This document shows positions 1 to 6,071 of a stretch of 6,874 nt of DNA, piece after piece. Each line of letters starts with the position of its first letter. Position 1 is the stretch's first letter. The position numbers and the translations under genes were made by a program. Under the pieces are notes generated by a model. It was not told the DNA's origin and did no database searches. It saw only the letters and a list, made by a program, of their open reading frames with translations. The DNA is taken from positions 1 to 6,874 of the forward strand of contig JBIQJM010000141.1 of assembly GCA_044507525.1 (NCBI GenBank). Direction: 5' to 3'. Source of the stretch: Zeimonas sp044507525. Lineage in GTDB: Bacteria; Pseudomonadota; Gammaproteobacteria; Burkholderiales; Burkholderiaceae_E.

Positions 1-75
1 CGTCGCCTGCACTTGCGTCGCCTGCGCTTGCGTCGCTTGCACTTGCGTCGCCTGCGCCTCCGTCCCCTGCGCCGG
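1..75. repeat. 15-bp imperfect tandem repeat inside the transglycosylase tail
   Basis: Five consecutive 15-bp units start at 1, 16, 31, 46 and 61. The first three follow cgtcgc(c/t)tgc(a/g)cttg; the last two are degenerate. Units alternate A and G at position 11, which gives a partial 30-bp higher-order period. On the minus strand each unit encodes a five-residue block of the type QVQAT or QAQAT, so length changes would stay in frame. The array touches the window edge and may continue to the left. Confidence 0.85.
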
Positions 76-1509
76 TGCGGTGGTCTGCGCCGCTGCGGGC
101 GTACGCGCTTCCGCCGATGTAGGCGCTGCTTCGGATGCCTGCGCTTCCACAAGCGTCGAGGCTGCTTCGGATGCCGGCGCCCGCGATGGCGCTTGTGCTC
201 TCCCGGCTTCGGGCGCACCAGACGCCTGCGCCTTCTGCTGCGCAGGCCGCGCATCGCCGGCGGGCGCGCTCGCCTTCACCTTGCCCGCGCGCTGCTGCTC
301 GGCCATCGCGATCTTCGTCGTACGCCCGCCTGCTCGTGCAGTGATCGTATGCGGGATCGTTTCGTTGCGTGCCGCCGCGGCGATGCGCGCCCGCTCGCCG
401 AGCACCTTGCTGCCGTATCCGAAGTCGTGCGGCAGCAGCGCCGCGCCGACGTAGGATTTCAGCGCGCCTTCGACGGTACCTTCACGAACGAGGTACTCCT
501 TGAGAATGCGCGAGCCGACGGTGATGTTCGCCATCGGGTCGAGCGCGGCGCGCGCGCCGCCGAAGGGCGCGAACTTGTCGAGATGCACGCGCGTGAGCAC
601 CTGCATCAGCCCCTGCGCGCCGGCCGAGCTGCGCGCGTTCGGGTTGAAGCTCGACTCGATCGACATGACGGCGAGCACGAGGTGCGGATCGAGCCGGAAT
701 TCGCTTGCCGCGCGATAGGCGTGCGCGACGAAATGCTGCACGTCGTCGAGATTCACCCGATAGCGGCGCGCGACGAAGCGCGAGATGTTTCGCTGTTCGT
801 CCGAGAGCTTCAGCGGCGACAGGGAATCGGGCGGGGTCTTCGTCGATCGGCTTGCTGCGCTCGTTGCGGACGCGGCGCCGGATCCTGCAGCGGCGGAGTC
901 GTGGTTCGTGGCCGGAGTGGCCCCTGCGATCTCCTTCGCGGACGCCGGCTGCGGATCGCCGGCGTCGTTCGACTGCGACGCGGCGGCGGGCGGCGCGCGC
1001 GGCTCGGCGCCGGTGAACGCCACCGGCTTGAGCGTATCGCCGAGCAGCGCGAAGGCCTCGAGCGCCGTCTCCGGTGCCCATGCGTCGACGGCACGCGACG
1101 TCGCCGCGTGCAGCAGCCGGTCGCCGACGTGGCGAGGCGACGCGTCTTCGACCCGCTGCGTCGCGGCGCGCAGCTGCAGCCAGCGGTCGCCGATGCGCGC
1201 GAACGCGGAACCGCCTTCCCCGTTCCCGGCCACGCCGCGCTGCGCGGCCTGCGCAGCCCCCGGATGCGAAGCTTCGACGGAAAGGGCGAAATCGTGCGAA
1301 CGGCTCGTCGCACGTTGCGCAACGGCGAGCACCTGCACGAGCCCGGACGAAGGCGCACTCGCGTCGATCGACGTTGCGGCACGCGGCAGCGGGATCGACG
1401 CGACGGCCACGAGCGCAGCCACGGGCGCGATCGCGCGCACGAAGCGCGCGGCACCGATGGCTCGCACGAACAGGCCGAACAATGCACCGACCTGATGCTG
1501 CTGCAGCAT
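1..1509 (-). CDS. SLT-family lytic transglycosylase, exported, C-terminus beyond left edge
   Basis: Peptidoglycan lytic transglycosylase: enzymes of this family cleave the MurNAc-GlcNAc bond in the periplasm, leaving 1,6-anhydroMurNAc. The 503 codons seen contain no stop. A basic then hydrophobic N-terminus (about residues 20-43, Ala/Val-rich, followed by IPLPRAA) looks like a signal peptide or anchor. Residues 44-235 are mostly low-complexity and I recognise nothing in them. The SLT domain covers about 255-385: the catalytic-Glu motif IESSFNPNARSS has E285, followed by GAQGLMQV (298-305), the ANITVGSRILKEYL helix and a SYVGA/YGSKVL segment near 362-380. From about residue 400 the chain is Ala/Gln/Pro/Glu/Thr-rich, probably a disordered periplasmic tail. 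The ATG is preceded by AAGGAG at 5 nt, so the start is firm. It is divergent from ubiD. The SLT call is secure; the exact subfamily is not. Confidence 0.93.
   Translation of the reverse strand, partial: MLQQHQVGALFGLFVRAIGAARFVRAIAPVAALVAVASIPLPRAATSIDASAPSSGLVQVLAVAQRATSRSHDFALSVEASHPGAAQAAQRGVAGNGEGGSAFARIGDRWLQLRAATQRVEDASPRHVGDRLLHAATSRAVDAWAPETALEAFALLGDTLKPVAFTGAEPRAPPAAASQSNDAGDPQPASAKEIAGATPATNHDSAAAGSGAASATSAASRSTKTPPDSLSPLKLSDEQRNISRFVARRYRVNLDDVQHFVAHAYRAASEFRLDPHLVLAVMSIESSFNPNARSSAGAQGLMQVLTRVHLDKFAPFGGARAALDPMANITVGSRILKEYLVREGTVEGALKSYVGAALLPHDFGYGSKVLGERARIAAAARNETIPHTITARAGGRTTKIAMAEQQRAGKVKASAPAGDARPAQQKAQASGAPEAGRAQAPSRAPASEAASTLVEAQASEAAPTSAEARTPAAAQTTAPAQGTEAQATQVQATQAQATQVQAT
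125..175. repeat. Perfect 15-bp direct repeat, 36 bp apart, in the transglycosylase tail
   Basis: The sequence gctgcttcggatgcc occurs at 125-139 and again at 161-175. On the minus strand both copies encode ASEAA within Ala/Glu-rich blocks. This suggests the whole C-terminal tail grew by in-frame duplication rather than only the 15-bp array next to it. Confidence 0.7.
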
Positions 1510-1514
1510 TCAGA

Positions 1515-1520
1515 CTCCTT
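1515..1520 (-). promoter_or_regulatory. Shine-Dalgarno of the transglycosylase gene
   Basis: On the minus strand AAGGAG lies 5 nt before the ATG at 1509. It is the best ribosome binding site in the window and fixes the start of the transglycosylase gene. Confidence 0.85.
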
Positions 1521-1528
1521 CCGGCTCT

Positions 1529-1553
1529 CGCCGTACGGCTCGCCGATACGGCG
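1529..1553 (-). other. Stem-loop in transglycosylase leader, just upstream of its RBS
   Basis: Arms cgccgta (1529-1535) and tacggcg (1547-1553) are perfectly complementary (7 bp) around an 11-nt loop. The structure would sit 8 nt upstream of the AAGGAG in the minus-strand transcript. The inner part also contains the palindrome gccgtacggc (1530-1539), which could fold or pair differently. It could be a leader structure or chance in GC-rich DNA. Confidence 0.35.
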
Positions 1554-1604
1554 GTCGTCATCGAGCCCGCGTGCGGCGAAGTGCGGGCCTCTTCTCTTTC
1601 GGCG

Positions 1605-1627
1605 CCCTTCGGTGCTTTGCCGAAGGG
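1605..1627. other. Perfect 8-bp inverted repeat in the divergent intergenic region
   Basis: Arms cccttcgg (1605-1612) and ccgaaggg (1620-1627) flank the 7-nt loop tgctttg. No T-run follows on either strand, so it is not a standard intrinsic terminator. It falls inside the predicted leader of the minus-strand transglycosylase transcript and could be an RNA hairpin or a protein-binding palindrome. Function unknown. Confidence 0.45.
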
Positions 1628-1736
1628 TCGCAGGTTGCAGCACTGCGGCTGCGCTGGCCTCGAACCGGATCGAAGCGCGTCGTTTCGCCTGGCTGTGCGG
1701 CGGCCGTCGGGCGACGGCGCGGTCGAAACGGTTCGG

Positions 1737-1766
1737 ATTCTAGGGAGCAAGCGGCGCAGCGGTCAA
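1737..1766 (-). promoter_or_regulatory. Sigma70-type promoter for the transglycosylase gene
   Basis: Reading the minus strand, TTGACC (1766-1761) and TAGAAT (1742-1737) each match the consensus -35 and -10 at five of six bases, with an 18-bp spacer. Transcription would start near 1730, giving a leader of about 220 nt before the ATG at 1509 that contains both inverted repeats described here. Seen by eye only; no score was computed. Confidence 0.55.
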
Positions 1767-1813
1767 CCGAGCATTTCGCGATGCGCAACCACGTTCGCGT
1801 CGAGCGGCGATGA

Positions 1814-1819
1814 CACAAT
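1814..1819 (+). promoter_or_regulatory. Weak candidate -10 element for ubiD
   Basis: CACAAT matches four of six consensus positions. It lies 33 bp before the preferred ubiD start, which would give a leader of roughly 27 nt. No good -35 hexamer is found 16-18 bp upstream. This is a guess at where ubiD transcription begins, not a firm site. Confidence 0.25.
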
Positions 1820-1856
1820 GGCGCCGGGTGCGAATTGCGACGACTCACTATCTTGA
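1818..1856 (+). other. 12-codon upstream ORF overlapping the ubiD start
   Basis: The ATG at 1818 opens MAPGANCDDSLS, whose TGA (1854-1856) overlaps the ubiD TTG start (1853-1855) as TTGA. ubiD has no clear Shine-Dalgarno, so translation of this leader and re-initiation would be one way to start at a TTG. Against it: the short ORF also lacks an obvious ribosome binding site, and its ATG overlaps the candidate -10, so the promoter would have to lie elsewhere. Confidence 0.2.
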
Positions 1857-3412
1857 AATACGACGACCTGCGTGACTTCTGCGCGCGACTCGAGGCGATC
1901 GGCGAGTTGCGGCGCATCGCCGTGCCAATTTCACCACGGCTCGAAATGACCGTGATCGCCGATCGTGTACTGCGCAGCGGCGGACCCGCGCTGCTGTTCG
2001 AGCGTCCGAGCGAGAACGGCAACGACTATGCGATGCCGGTGCTCGCGAACCTGTTCGGCACGACGAAGCGCGTGGCGGCCGGACTCGGCGCCGATTCGGT
2101 GCAGGCGTTGCGTGCGATCGGCGAACTGCTGGCATGGCTGAAGGAGCCCGAGCCTCCGCGCGGACTGCGCGACGCATGGGACAAGTGGCCGATGCTGCGC
2201 CAGGTGATGAAGATGTCGCCGCGCGAGATCGAATCGCGTCCGGCGTGCCAGGAGATCGTGCACGAGGGCGACGCGGTCGACCTGTCGAAGCTGCCGGTGC
2301 AGACCTGCTGGCCCGGCGACGTCAGTCCGCTGATCACCTGGGGACTCGTCGTCACGCGCGGACCGCGAAGGCCGCGACAGAACCTCGGCATCTACCGTCA
2401 ACAGGTGATCGGCAGGGACCGCGTGATCATGCGCTGGCTCGCGCATCGCGGCGGCGCACTCGACTTCCGCGACCACGCACAACTGCATCCGGGCGAGCCG
2501 TTCCCGATCGCCGTCGCGCTCGGCGCCGATCCCGCGACGATGCTCGCCGCCGTCACGCCGATCCCCGACGCGCTCTCCGAGTACCAGTTCGCCGGGCTGC
2601 TGCGCGGCGCGCGCACCGAGATCGCGAACTGCATCGGCGTGGCACTGCAGGTGCCCGCGCGCGCGGAGATCGTGCTCGAAGGTTCGATCCTGCCCGATCC
2701 CGACGCGTCGCGAACGCGCGCGAACGCGCAGGCGCTGGGGCACACGGGCGAACTGCCGGCCGCTGCGCGCACCGGCTGGGAAATGGCGATCGAAGGTCCC
2801 TTCGGCGACCACACCGGCTACTACAACGAACGCGAGTGGTTCCCGGTGTTCGCGATCGATCGCATCACGATGCGCCGCAACCCCATCTACCACAGCACCT
2901 ATACCGGCAAGCCGCCCGACGAGCCGGCGATGCTCGGCCTCGCGTTGAACGAGGTGTTCGTCCCGATCCTGTGCAAGCAGTTTCCCGAGATCGTCGACTT
3001 CCATCTCCCGCCCGAGGGCTGCTCGTACCGCATCGCGATCGTCTCGATGCGCAAGCAGTATCCGGGGCACGCCAAGCGGGTCATGTTCGGCGTCTGGAGT
3101 TTCCTGCGCCAGTTCATGTACACGAAGTTCGTCCTCGTCGTCGACGACGACGTCGATGTACGCGACTGGAAGGAAGTGATCTGGGCGATGACCACGCGCG
3201 TCGATCCTGCGCGCGATTCGACGATCGTCGAAAGCACGCCGATCGACTCGCTGGACTTCGCTTCGCCGGTCGCGGGACTCGGCTCGAAGATCGGCATCGA
3301 CGCGACGAACAAGTGGCCGGGCGAGACGACGCGCGAATGGGGCCGCGCGATCAGGATCGACGCACAGACCGAACGACGGGTCGACGCGCTGTGGAGCGAG
3401 CTCGGCCTGTAG
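1853..3412 (+). CDS. ubiD: UbiD, prenyl-FMN-dependent 3-octaprenyl-4-hydroxybenzoate decarboxylase
   Basis: Removes the carboxyl group from 3-polyprenyl-4-hydroxybenzoate in ubiquinone synthesis, using prenylated FMN made by UbiX (no ubiX in view) and a divalent metal. The product is 519 residues, against 497 in E. coli. Sites equivalent to E. coli are present: metal ligand N177 in QNLGIYR, cofactor segments IYR (180-182), RWL (194-196) and RG (199-200), metal ligand E243 in LSEYQ, and the catalytic-region EGPFGDHTGYY with D319. The C-terminal third (YHSTYTGKPPDEP, PPEGCSYR, SFLRQFMYTKFV, DATNKWPGET) is nearly the E. coli text. A segment of 20-30 extra residues sits just before EGPFGDH. No ATG or GTG start is possible after the in-frame stop at 1811; TTG at 1853 gives the family-typical MKYDDLRDF, while TTG at 1835 would add six residues. 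Its last 62 bp overlap the convergent VanZ gene. Confidence 0.95.
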   Translation: MKYDDLRDFCARLEAIGELRRIAVPISPRLEMTVIADRVLRSGGPALLFERPSENGNDYAMPVLANLFGTTKRVAAGLGADSVQALRAIGELLAWLKEPEPPRGLRDAWDKWPMLRQVMKMSPREIESRPACQEIVHEGDAVDLSKLPVQTCWPGDVSPLITWGLVVTRGPRRPRQNLGIYRQQVIGRDRVIMRWLAHRGGALDFRDHAQLHPGEPFPIAVALGADPATMLAAVTPIPDALSEYQFAGLLRGARTEIANCIGVALQVPARAEIVLEGSILPDPDASRTRANAQALGHTGELPAAARTGWEMAIEGPFGDHTGYYNEREWFPVFAIDRITMRRNPIYHSTYTGKPPDEPAMLGLALNEVFVPILCKQFPEIVDFHLPPEGCSYRIAIVSMRKQYPGHAKRVMFGVWSFLRQFMYTKFVLVVDDDVDVRDWKEVIWAMTTRVDPARDSTIVESTPIDSLDFASPVAGLGSKIGIDATNKWPGETTREWGRAIRIDAQTERRVDALWSELGL

Positions 3413-4598
3413 CGTCGCCGACGCGCTCGCCGCCGCGCTCGCTGAGCAGCCACGCGACGACGAAGGCGAGCGCCACGATGAGGGCCGGCGAAGTGTCGGC
3501 GATGCGGCCGGCGATCGACTGCTGCGCGACTTCGAGCGCGAGAAGCGCGACGACGGCCAGCGTGGCGAGCGCTGCGGCGCTTCGCGTGCGCGCCTTTCCC
3601 CAGCGCAACGCGAGCACGAGCACGAACGCGAACCAGCAGAAGTAGAGCGCGAAGTCGAGCGCGGCCAGCAGGTTGCCGCGGCCGACCAGCGGCCACCACG
3701 AGAACGCGTGGCCCGTTCGCCAGAACGCGCGACCGGGCGCGAGCTCGTAGGCCGCGACGGAAACGAACGCGAGCGCCGGCAGCAGGCGCATCAGCCGGCC
3801 GCTCGCCGCGGGCACGAGCAGAACCAGGGCGACGAAGGCGCCGAGCGCCGCACCGGCCAGCTCCGACCACGACAGCGAGCGCGAGACGAGCATCGACTGC
3901 GCACCCAGCGAAAGAGCGATCGCGACGACGAGCGCGGCCGACGCGCGCAGCCTCTCGGCGAACAGCGCGCGCAGGGCCGCCGCGACCGTCATCCAGGCGA
4001 ACGCATGCCGCACGACGTCCCATGCGTCGAAGGACGGTGTCGACCGCAGGAACGAGAGATTCGCGCGCACCGTGCCGACGTCGAAGGTGAAGCGCCAGGG
4101 TGCGGTCGACGACGCGAGCCACGCGCCGACCACCAGCCAGGCGAGCAGCGCGACCTGCAGGCCGACGCGCTCGCGCCGGTCGTCGCTGCGCGGCAGCAGG
4201 TGCAGCAGGTGCACCACGATCGGCAGCGCGACGACGCCGAGCGCCGCGCCGAAGGAGTTGGTCGCCCAATCGACCCAGCTCGACACGCGCCCCGACAGGC
4301 AGGCCTGCATCAGCTCCATCGACAGCGAGAAGGCGGCGACGCCGAGCCAGGCGAGGGCCCGCGCGGCGATGCCGCCGAACGAGGCGGCGAGCGCGCCGGC
4401 GAGCAAGCCCGCAGGCACGTACGCGACGACGTTGGCGAGCGCGTCGCTGCCGTACCAGCCGCTGCCCGGATCGGTGAGCGGCGTCATGCAGGCCCGCACC
4501 GAGCCGCCGGCCAGCGACTGGTACGCGACGAAGGCCAGGTACAGCGCCAGCGCGCCGGCGAGCGCTGCGCGCCGGCGGGCCGTCGAGAGCGGTGGCAT
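3351..4598 (-). CDS. VanZ-family polytopic membrane protein with three VanZ-like units
   Basis: 415-residue inner-membrane protein; VanZ-family function is poorly defined (the namesake gives low-level teicoplanin resistance). I see about twelve hydrophobic segments in three groups of four: roughly 11-29, 53-73, 78-99, 112-134; 147-163, 196-212, 219-238, 246-263; 270-286, 311-332, 340-358, 369-386. Each group repeats the same signature: a polar residue then aromatic at +4 (N56/Y60, H198/W202, D315/Y319), then Q-x5-R after the third helix (Q98/R104 in ELMQACLSGR, Q234/R240 in AQSMLVSR, Q359/R365 in EVAQQSIAGR). Unit 1 is the clearest VanZ match. The tail (about 388-415) is Arg-rich, cytoplasmic by charge, and partly antisense to ubiD. 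The ATG at 4598 has no Shine-Dalgarno; a GTG five codons upstream (4613) is an alternative. Divergent from hemN. Confidence 0.85.
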   Translation of the reverse strand: MPPLSTARRRAALAGALALYLAFVAYQSLAGGSVRACMTPLTDPGSGWYGSDALANVVAYVPAGLLAGALAASFGGIAARALAWLGVAAFSLSMELMQACLSGRVSSWVDWATNSFGAALGVVALPIVVHLLHLLPRSDDRRERVGLQVALLAWLVVGAWLASSTAPWRFTFDVGTVRANLSFLRSTPSFDAWDVVRHAFAWMTVAAALRALFAERLRASAALVVAIALSLGAQSMLVSRSLSWSELAGAALGAFVALVLLVPAASGRLMRLLPALAFVSVAAYELAPGRAFWRTGHAFSWWPLVGRGNLLAALDFALYFCWFAFVLVLALRWGKARTRSAAALATLAVVALLALEVAQQSIAGRIADTSPALIVALAFVVAWLLSERGGERVGDATGRARSTARRPVVRSVRRS

Positions 4599-4618
4599 CG
4601 CCCGATTATCCACGGGCG
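4599..4618 (-). promoter_or_regulatory. -10 element of the vanZ-like gene framed by an inverted repeat
   Basis: On the minus strand GATAAT (4610-4605) matches the -10 consensus at five of six positions. It is exactly enclosed by 6-bp inverted arms cgcccg (4599-4604) and cgggcg (4613-4618), an arrangement that could be an operator or chance. Start-site spacing would put the first transcribed base at or next to the A of the ATG (4598), implying a leaderless mRNA. No -35 match is seen. Confidence 0.35.
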
Positions 4619-4643
4619 CAGGGCGTCCGCGAGGCCGCGGCGA

Positions 4644-4649
4644 TATACT
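4644..4649 (+). promoter_or_regulatory. -10 element of hemN
   Basis: TATACT matches the consensus at five of six positions and ends 9 bp before the hemN ATG, so the leader would be only about 3 nt. No Shine-Dalgarno precedes the ATG, consistent with a nearly leaderless message. No -35 hexamer is recognisable in the GC-rich sequence upstream, and no FNR-type TTGAT-N4-ATCAA palindrome is visible, although hemN is oxygen-regulated in some other bacteria. Confidence 0.4.
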
Positions 4650-4658
4650 TCCGTTGAA

Positions 4659-6059
4659 ATGACTTCTCCCGCGCGCGAACCGCTGGTGATCGACGCCGAA
4701 CTGCTCGAACGTTTCGGCGGCCGCGGACCCCGCTATACCTCGTACCCCACCGCAGACCGCTTCGACGAACGCGTCGATGCGCAGCGCTACGCGCGGGCGC
4801 TCGCCGAACGCGCCGACCGCCGCGGCGAGTCGCTCGGCCTGTACGTGCACATCCCGTTCTGCCGGGTCATCTGCTACTACTGCGCCTGCAACAAGATCGG
4901 CACGAAGCACGTCGAGCAGTCCACGCCCTACCTCGACGCGGTACGCCGCGAAGTGGCGCTCGTCACCGATCTCACGGGGCGCGGCCAGCCGGTGCGGCAC
5001 CTGCATTTCGGCGGAGGCACCCCCACCTTCATGCCCGACGCCGAGATCGGGCAGCTGATCGACTGCCTGCGCAGCCACTTCGAGTTCGCCGACGACGGCG
5101 AGTACTCGATCGAAGTCGACCCGCGCACGGTCGGCCCGCAGCGGATACGCGCGCTGCGCGACATGGGACTGAACCGCATCAGCCTCGGCGTACAGGACTT
5201 CGACCCCGTCGTGCAGGCCGCGGTGAACCGCATCCAGTCGTACGAACAGACCGTCGAGCTGATCGACTCGGCCCGCGCCGCGGGTTTCCGCTCGATCAAC
5301 GTCGATCTCATCTACGGCTTGCCGAAGCAGAATGCGCAGCGCTTCCAGGAGACGCTGCGCAAGACGATCGCCGCTGCCCCCGACCGCATCGCGCTCTATC
5401 ACTACGCGCACCTTCCCACGCTGTTCAAGCCGCAGCGGCGCATCTCGGAGGCCGATCTTCCGTCGTCGGAGGAGAAGGCGCGCATGTTCGAGAACGCCGT
5501 CGGACTGTTCGAGAGCGCCGGCTACGCGCACCTCGGGCTCGATCACTTCGCGCGCGAAGACGACGAGCTCGCGATCGCGCAGCGCGAGGGCCGGCTGCAC
5601 CGGAACTTCCAGGGCTACTGCTCGCACGACTCCGGCGACCTGATCGCACTCGGCGTCTCCGGCATCTCGTCGGTCGGCGACGTCTATGCGCAGAACGACA
5701 AGGTCCTCGACGGCTATTACCGGCGCCTCGACCGCGGCGAGTTGACGGTCGTGCGCGGCATCGCGCTGGACGCCGACGACTTCGTGCGGCGCGACGTGAT
5801 CCAGTCGCTGATGTGCGATTTCGCGCTCGACTGGGACGCGCTCGACGCGCGCCACGGCATCGACAGCCGCACGGCGCTCGCCGACGCACGCGTCGCGCTC
5901 GCACCGCTCGAGCAGGCGGGCGCGATCCGCACCGACGATCGCGGCATCGAAGTGCTGCCGCGCGGAAGGCTGCTCGTGCGTGCGGTCGCGATGGCCTTCG
6001 ATCGATACCTGGCCGAGCGGCCCTCCGGCAGCGGCGCGAGCTATTCGCGCATCGCTTGA
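4659..6059 (+). CDS. hemN: HemN, oxygen-independent coproporphyrinogen III dehydrogenase
   Basis: Cytoplasmic radical-SAM enzyme that converts coproporphyrinogen III to protoporphyrinogen IX in heme synthesis without oxygen, by decarboxylating two propionate side chains. 466 residues; E. coli HemN has 457. The opening RYTSYPT (25-31) is the HemN-type signature and argues against HemW. The cluster motif is C68-RVI-C72-YY-C75 with the extra C77 (HIPFCRVICYYCACNK). SAM-site residues line up: GGGTPT (118-123), E152 in IEVDPR, Q179 in GVQDF, R191 in VNRIQ and D216 in NVDLIYGLPKQ. The segments YAHLPT (249-254), LDHFARE (294-300) and HRNFQGY (314-320) are also intact. No damage is seen. The ATG at 4659 has no Shine-Dalgarno but gives the expected N-terminus. 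It probably heads an operon with the gene 12 nt downstream. Confidence 0.96.
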   Translation: MTSPAREPLVIDAELLERFGGRGPRYTSYPTADRFDERVDAQRYARALAERADRRGESLGLYVHIPFCRVICYYCACNKIGTKHVEQSTPYLDAVRREVALVTDLTGRGQPVRHLHFGGGTPTFMPDAEIGQLIDCLRSHFEFADDGEYSIEVDPRTVGPQRIRALRDMGLNRISLGVQDFDPVVQAAVNRIQSYEQTVELIDSARAAGFRSINVDLIYGLPKQNAQRFQETLRKTIAAAPDRIALYHYAHLPTLFKPQRRISEADLPSSEEKARMFENAVGLFESAGYAHLGLDHFAREDDELAIAQREGRLHRNFQGYCSHDSGDLIALGVSGISSVGDVYAQNDKVLDGYYRRLDRGELTVVRGIALDADDFVRRDVIQSLMCDFALDWDALDARHGIDSRTALADARVALAPLEQAGAIRTDDRGIEVLPRGRLLVRAVAMAFDRYLAERPSGSGASYSRIA

Positions 6060-6071
6060 ACGGCGCCACCG

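Larger units (their letters stand above)
1510..1852. other. Divergent intergenic region between transglycosylase gene and ubiD
   Basis: 343 bp without a credible full-length gene. It holds, from left to right, the transglycosylase RBS, two inverted repeats, the minus-strand promoter, a weak plus-strand -10 and the ubiD start region. A further 6-bp inverted repeat (gcccgc at 1565-1570, gcgggc at 1583-1588) is too short to interpret. Reading frames crossing this stretch have no family resemblance or plausible start context. Confidence 0.6.

Noticed and set aside
1..75. Short regular repeats considered as a CRISPR array
   Set aside because: Units are contiguous 15-mers without spacers and translate in frame as part of the transglycosylase tail.
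13..1743. Plus-strand 576-codon open frame over the transglycosylase gene
   Set aside because: Extremely Arg-rich with no recognisable family, while the opposite strand has a complete SLT domain with RBS. It is an antisense shadow.
1931..3070. Minus-strand 379-codon frame antisense to ubiD
   Set aside because: His/Arg/Asp-rich composition typical of antisense of a GC-rich gene; no start context and no family resemblance.
3412..3424. Small hairpin gcgtc-gcc-gacgc right after the ubiD stop, considered as a terminator
   Set aside because: Only 5 bp, no T-run, and it lies inside the VanZ coding sequence.
2134..3645. Plus-strand 503-codon frame overlapping ubiD
   Set aside because: Arg-rich out-of-frame shadow of ubiD, which is conserved throughout.
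4100..4662. Plus-strand frames ending at the hemN start, considered as upstream coupled genes
   Set aside because: They are antisense to the conserved VanZ coding sequence. The ATGA overlap with hemN is incidental because the frame has no plausible start in the 60-bp intergenic region.
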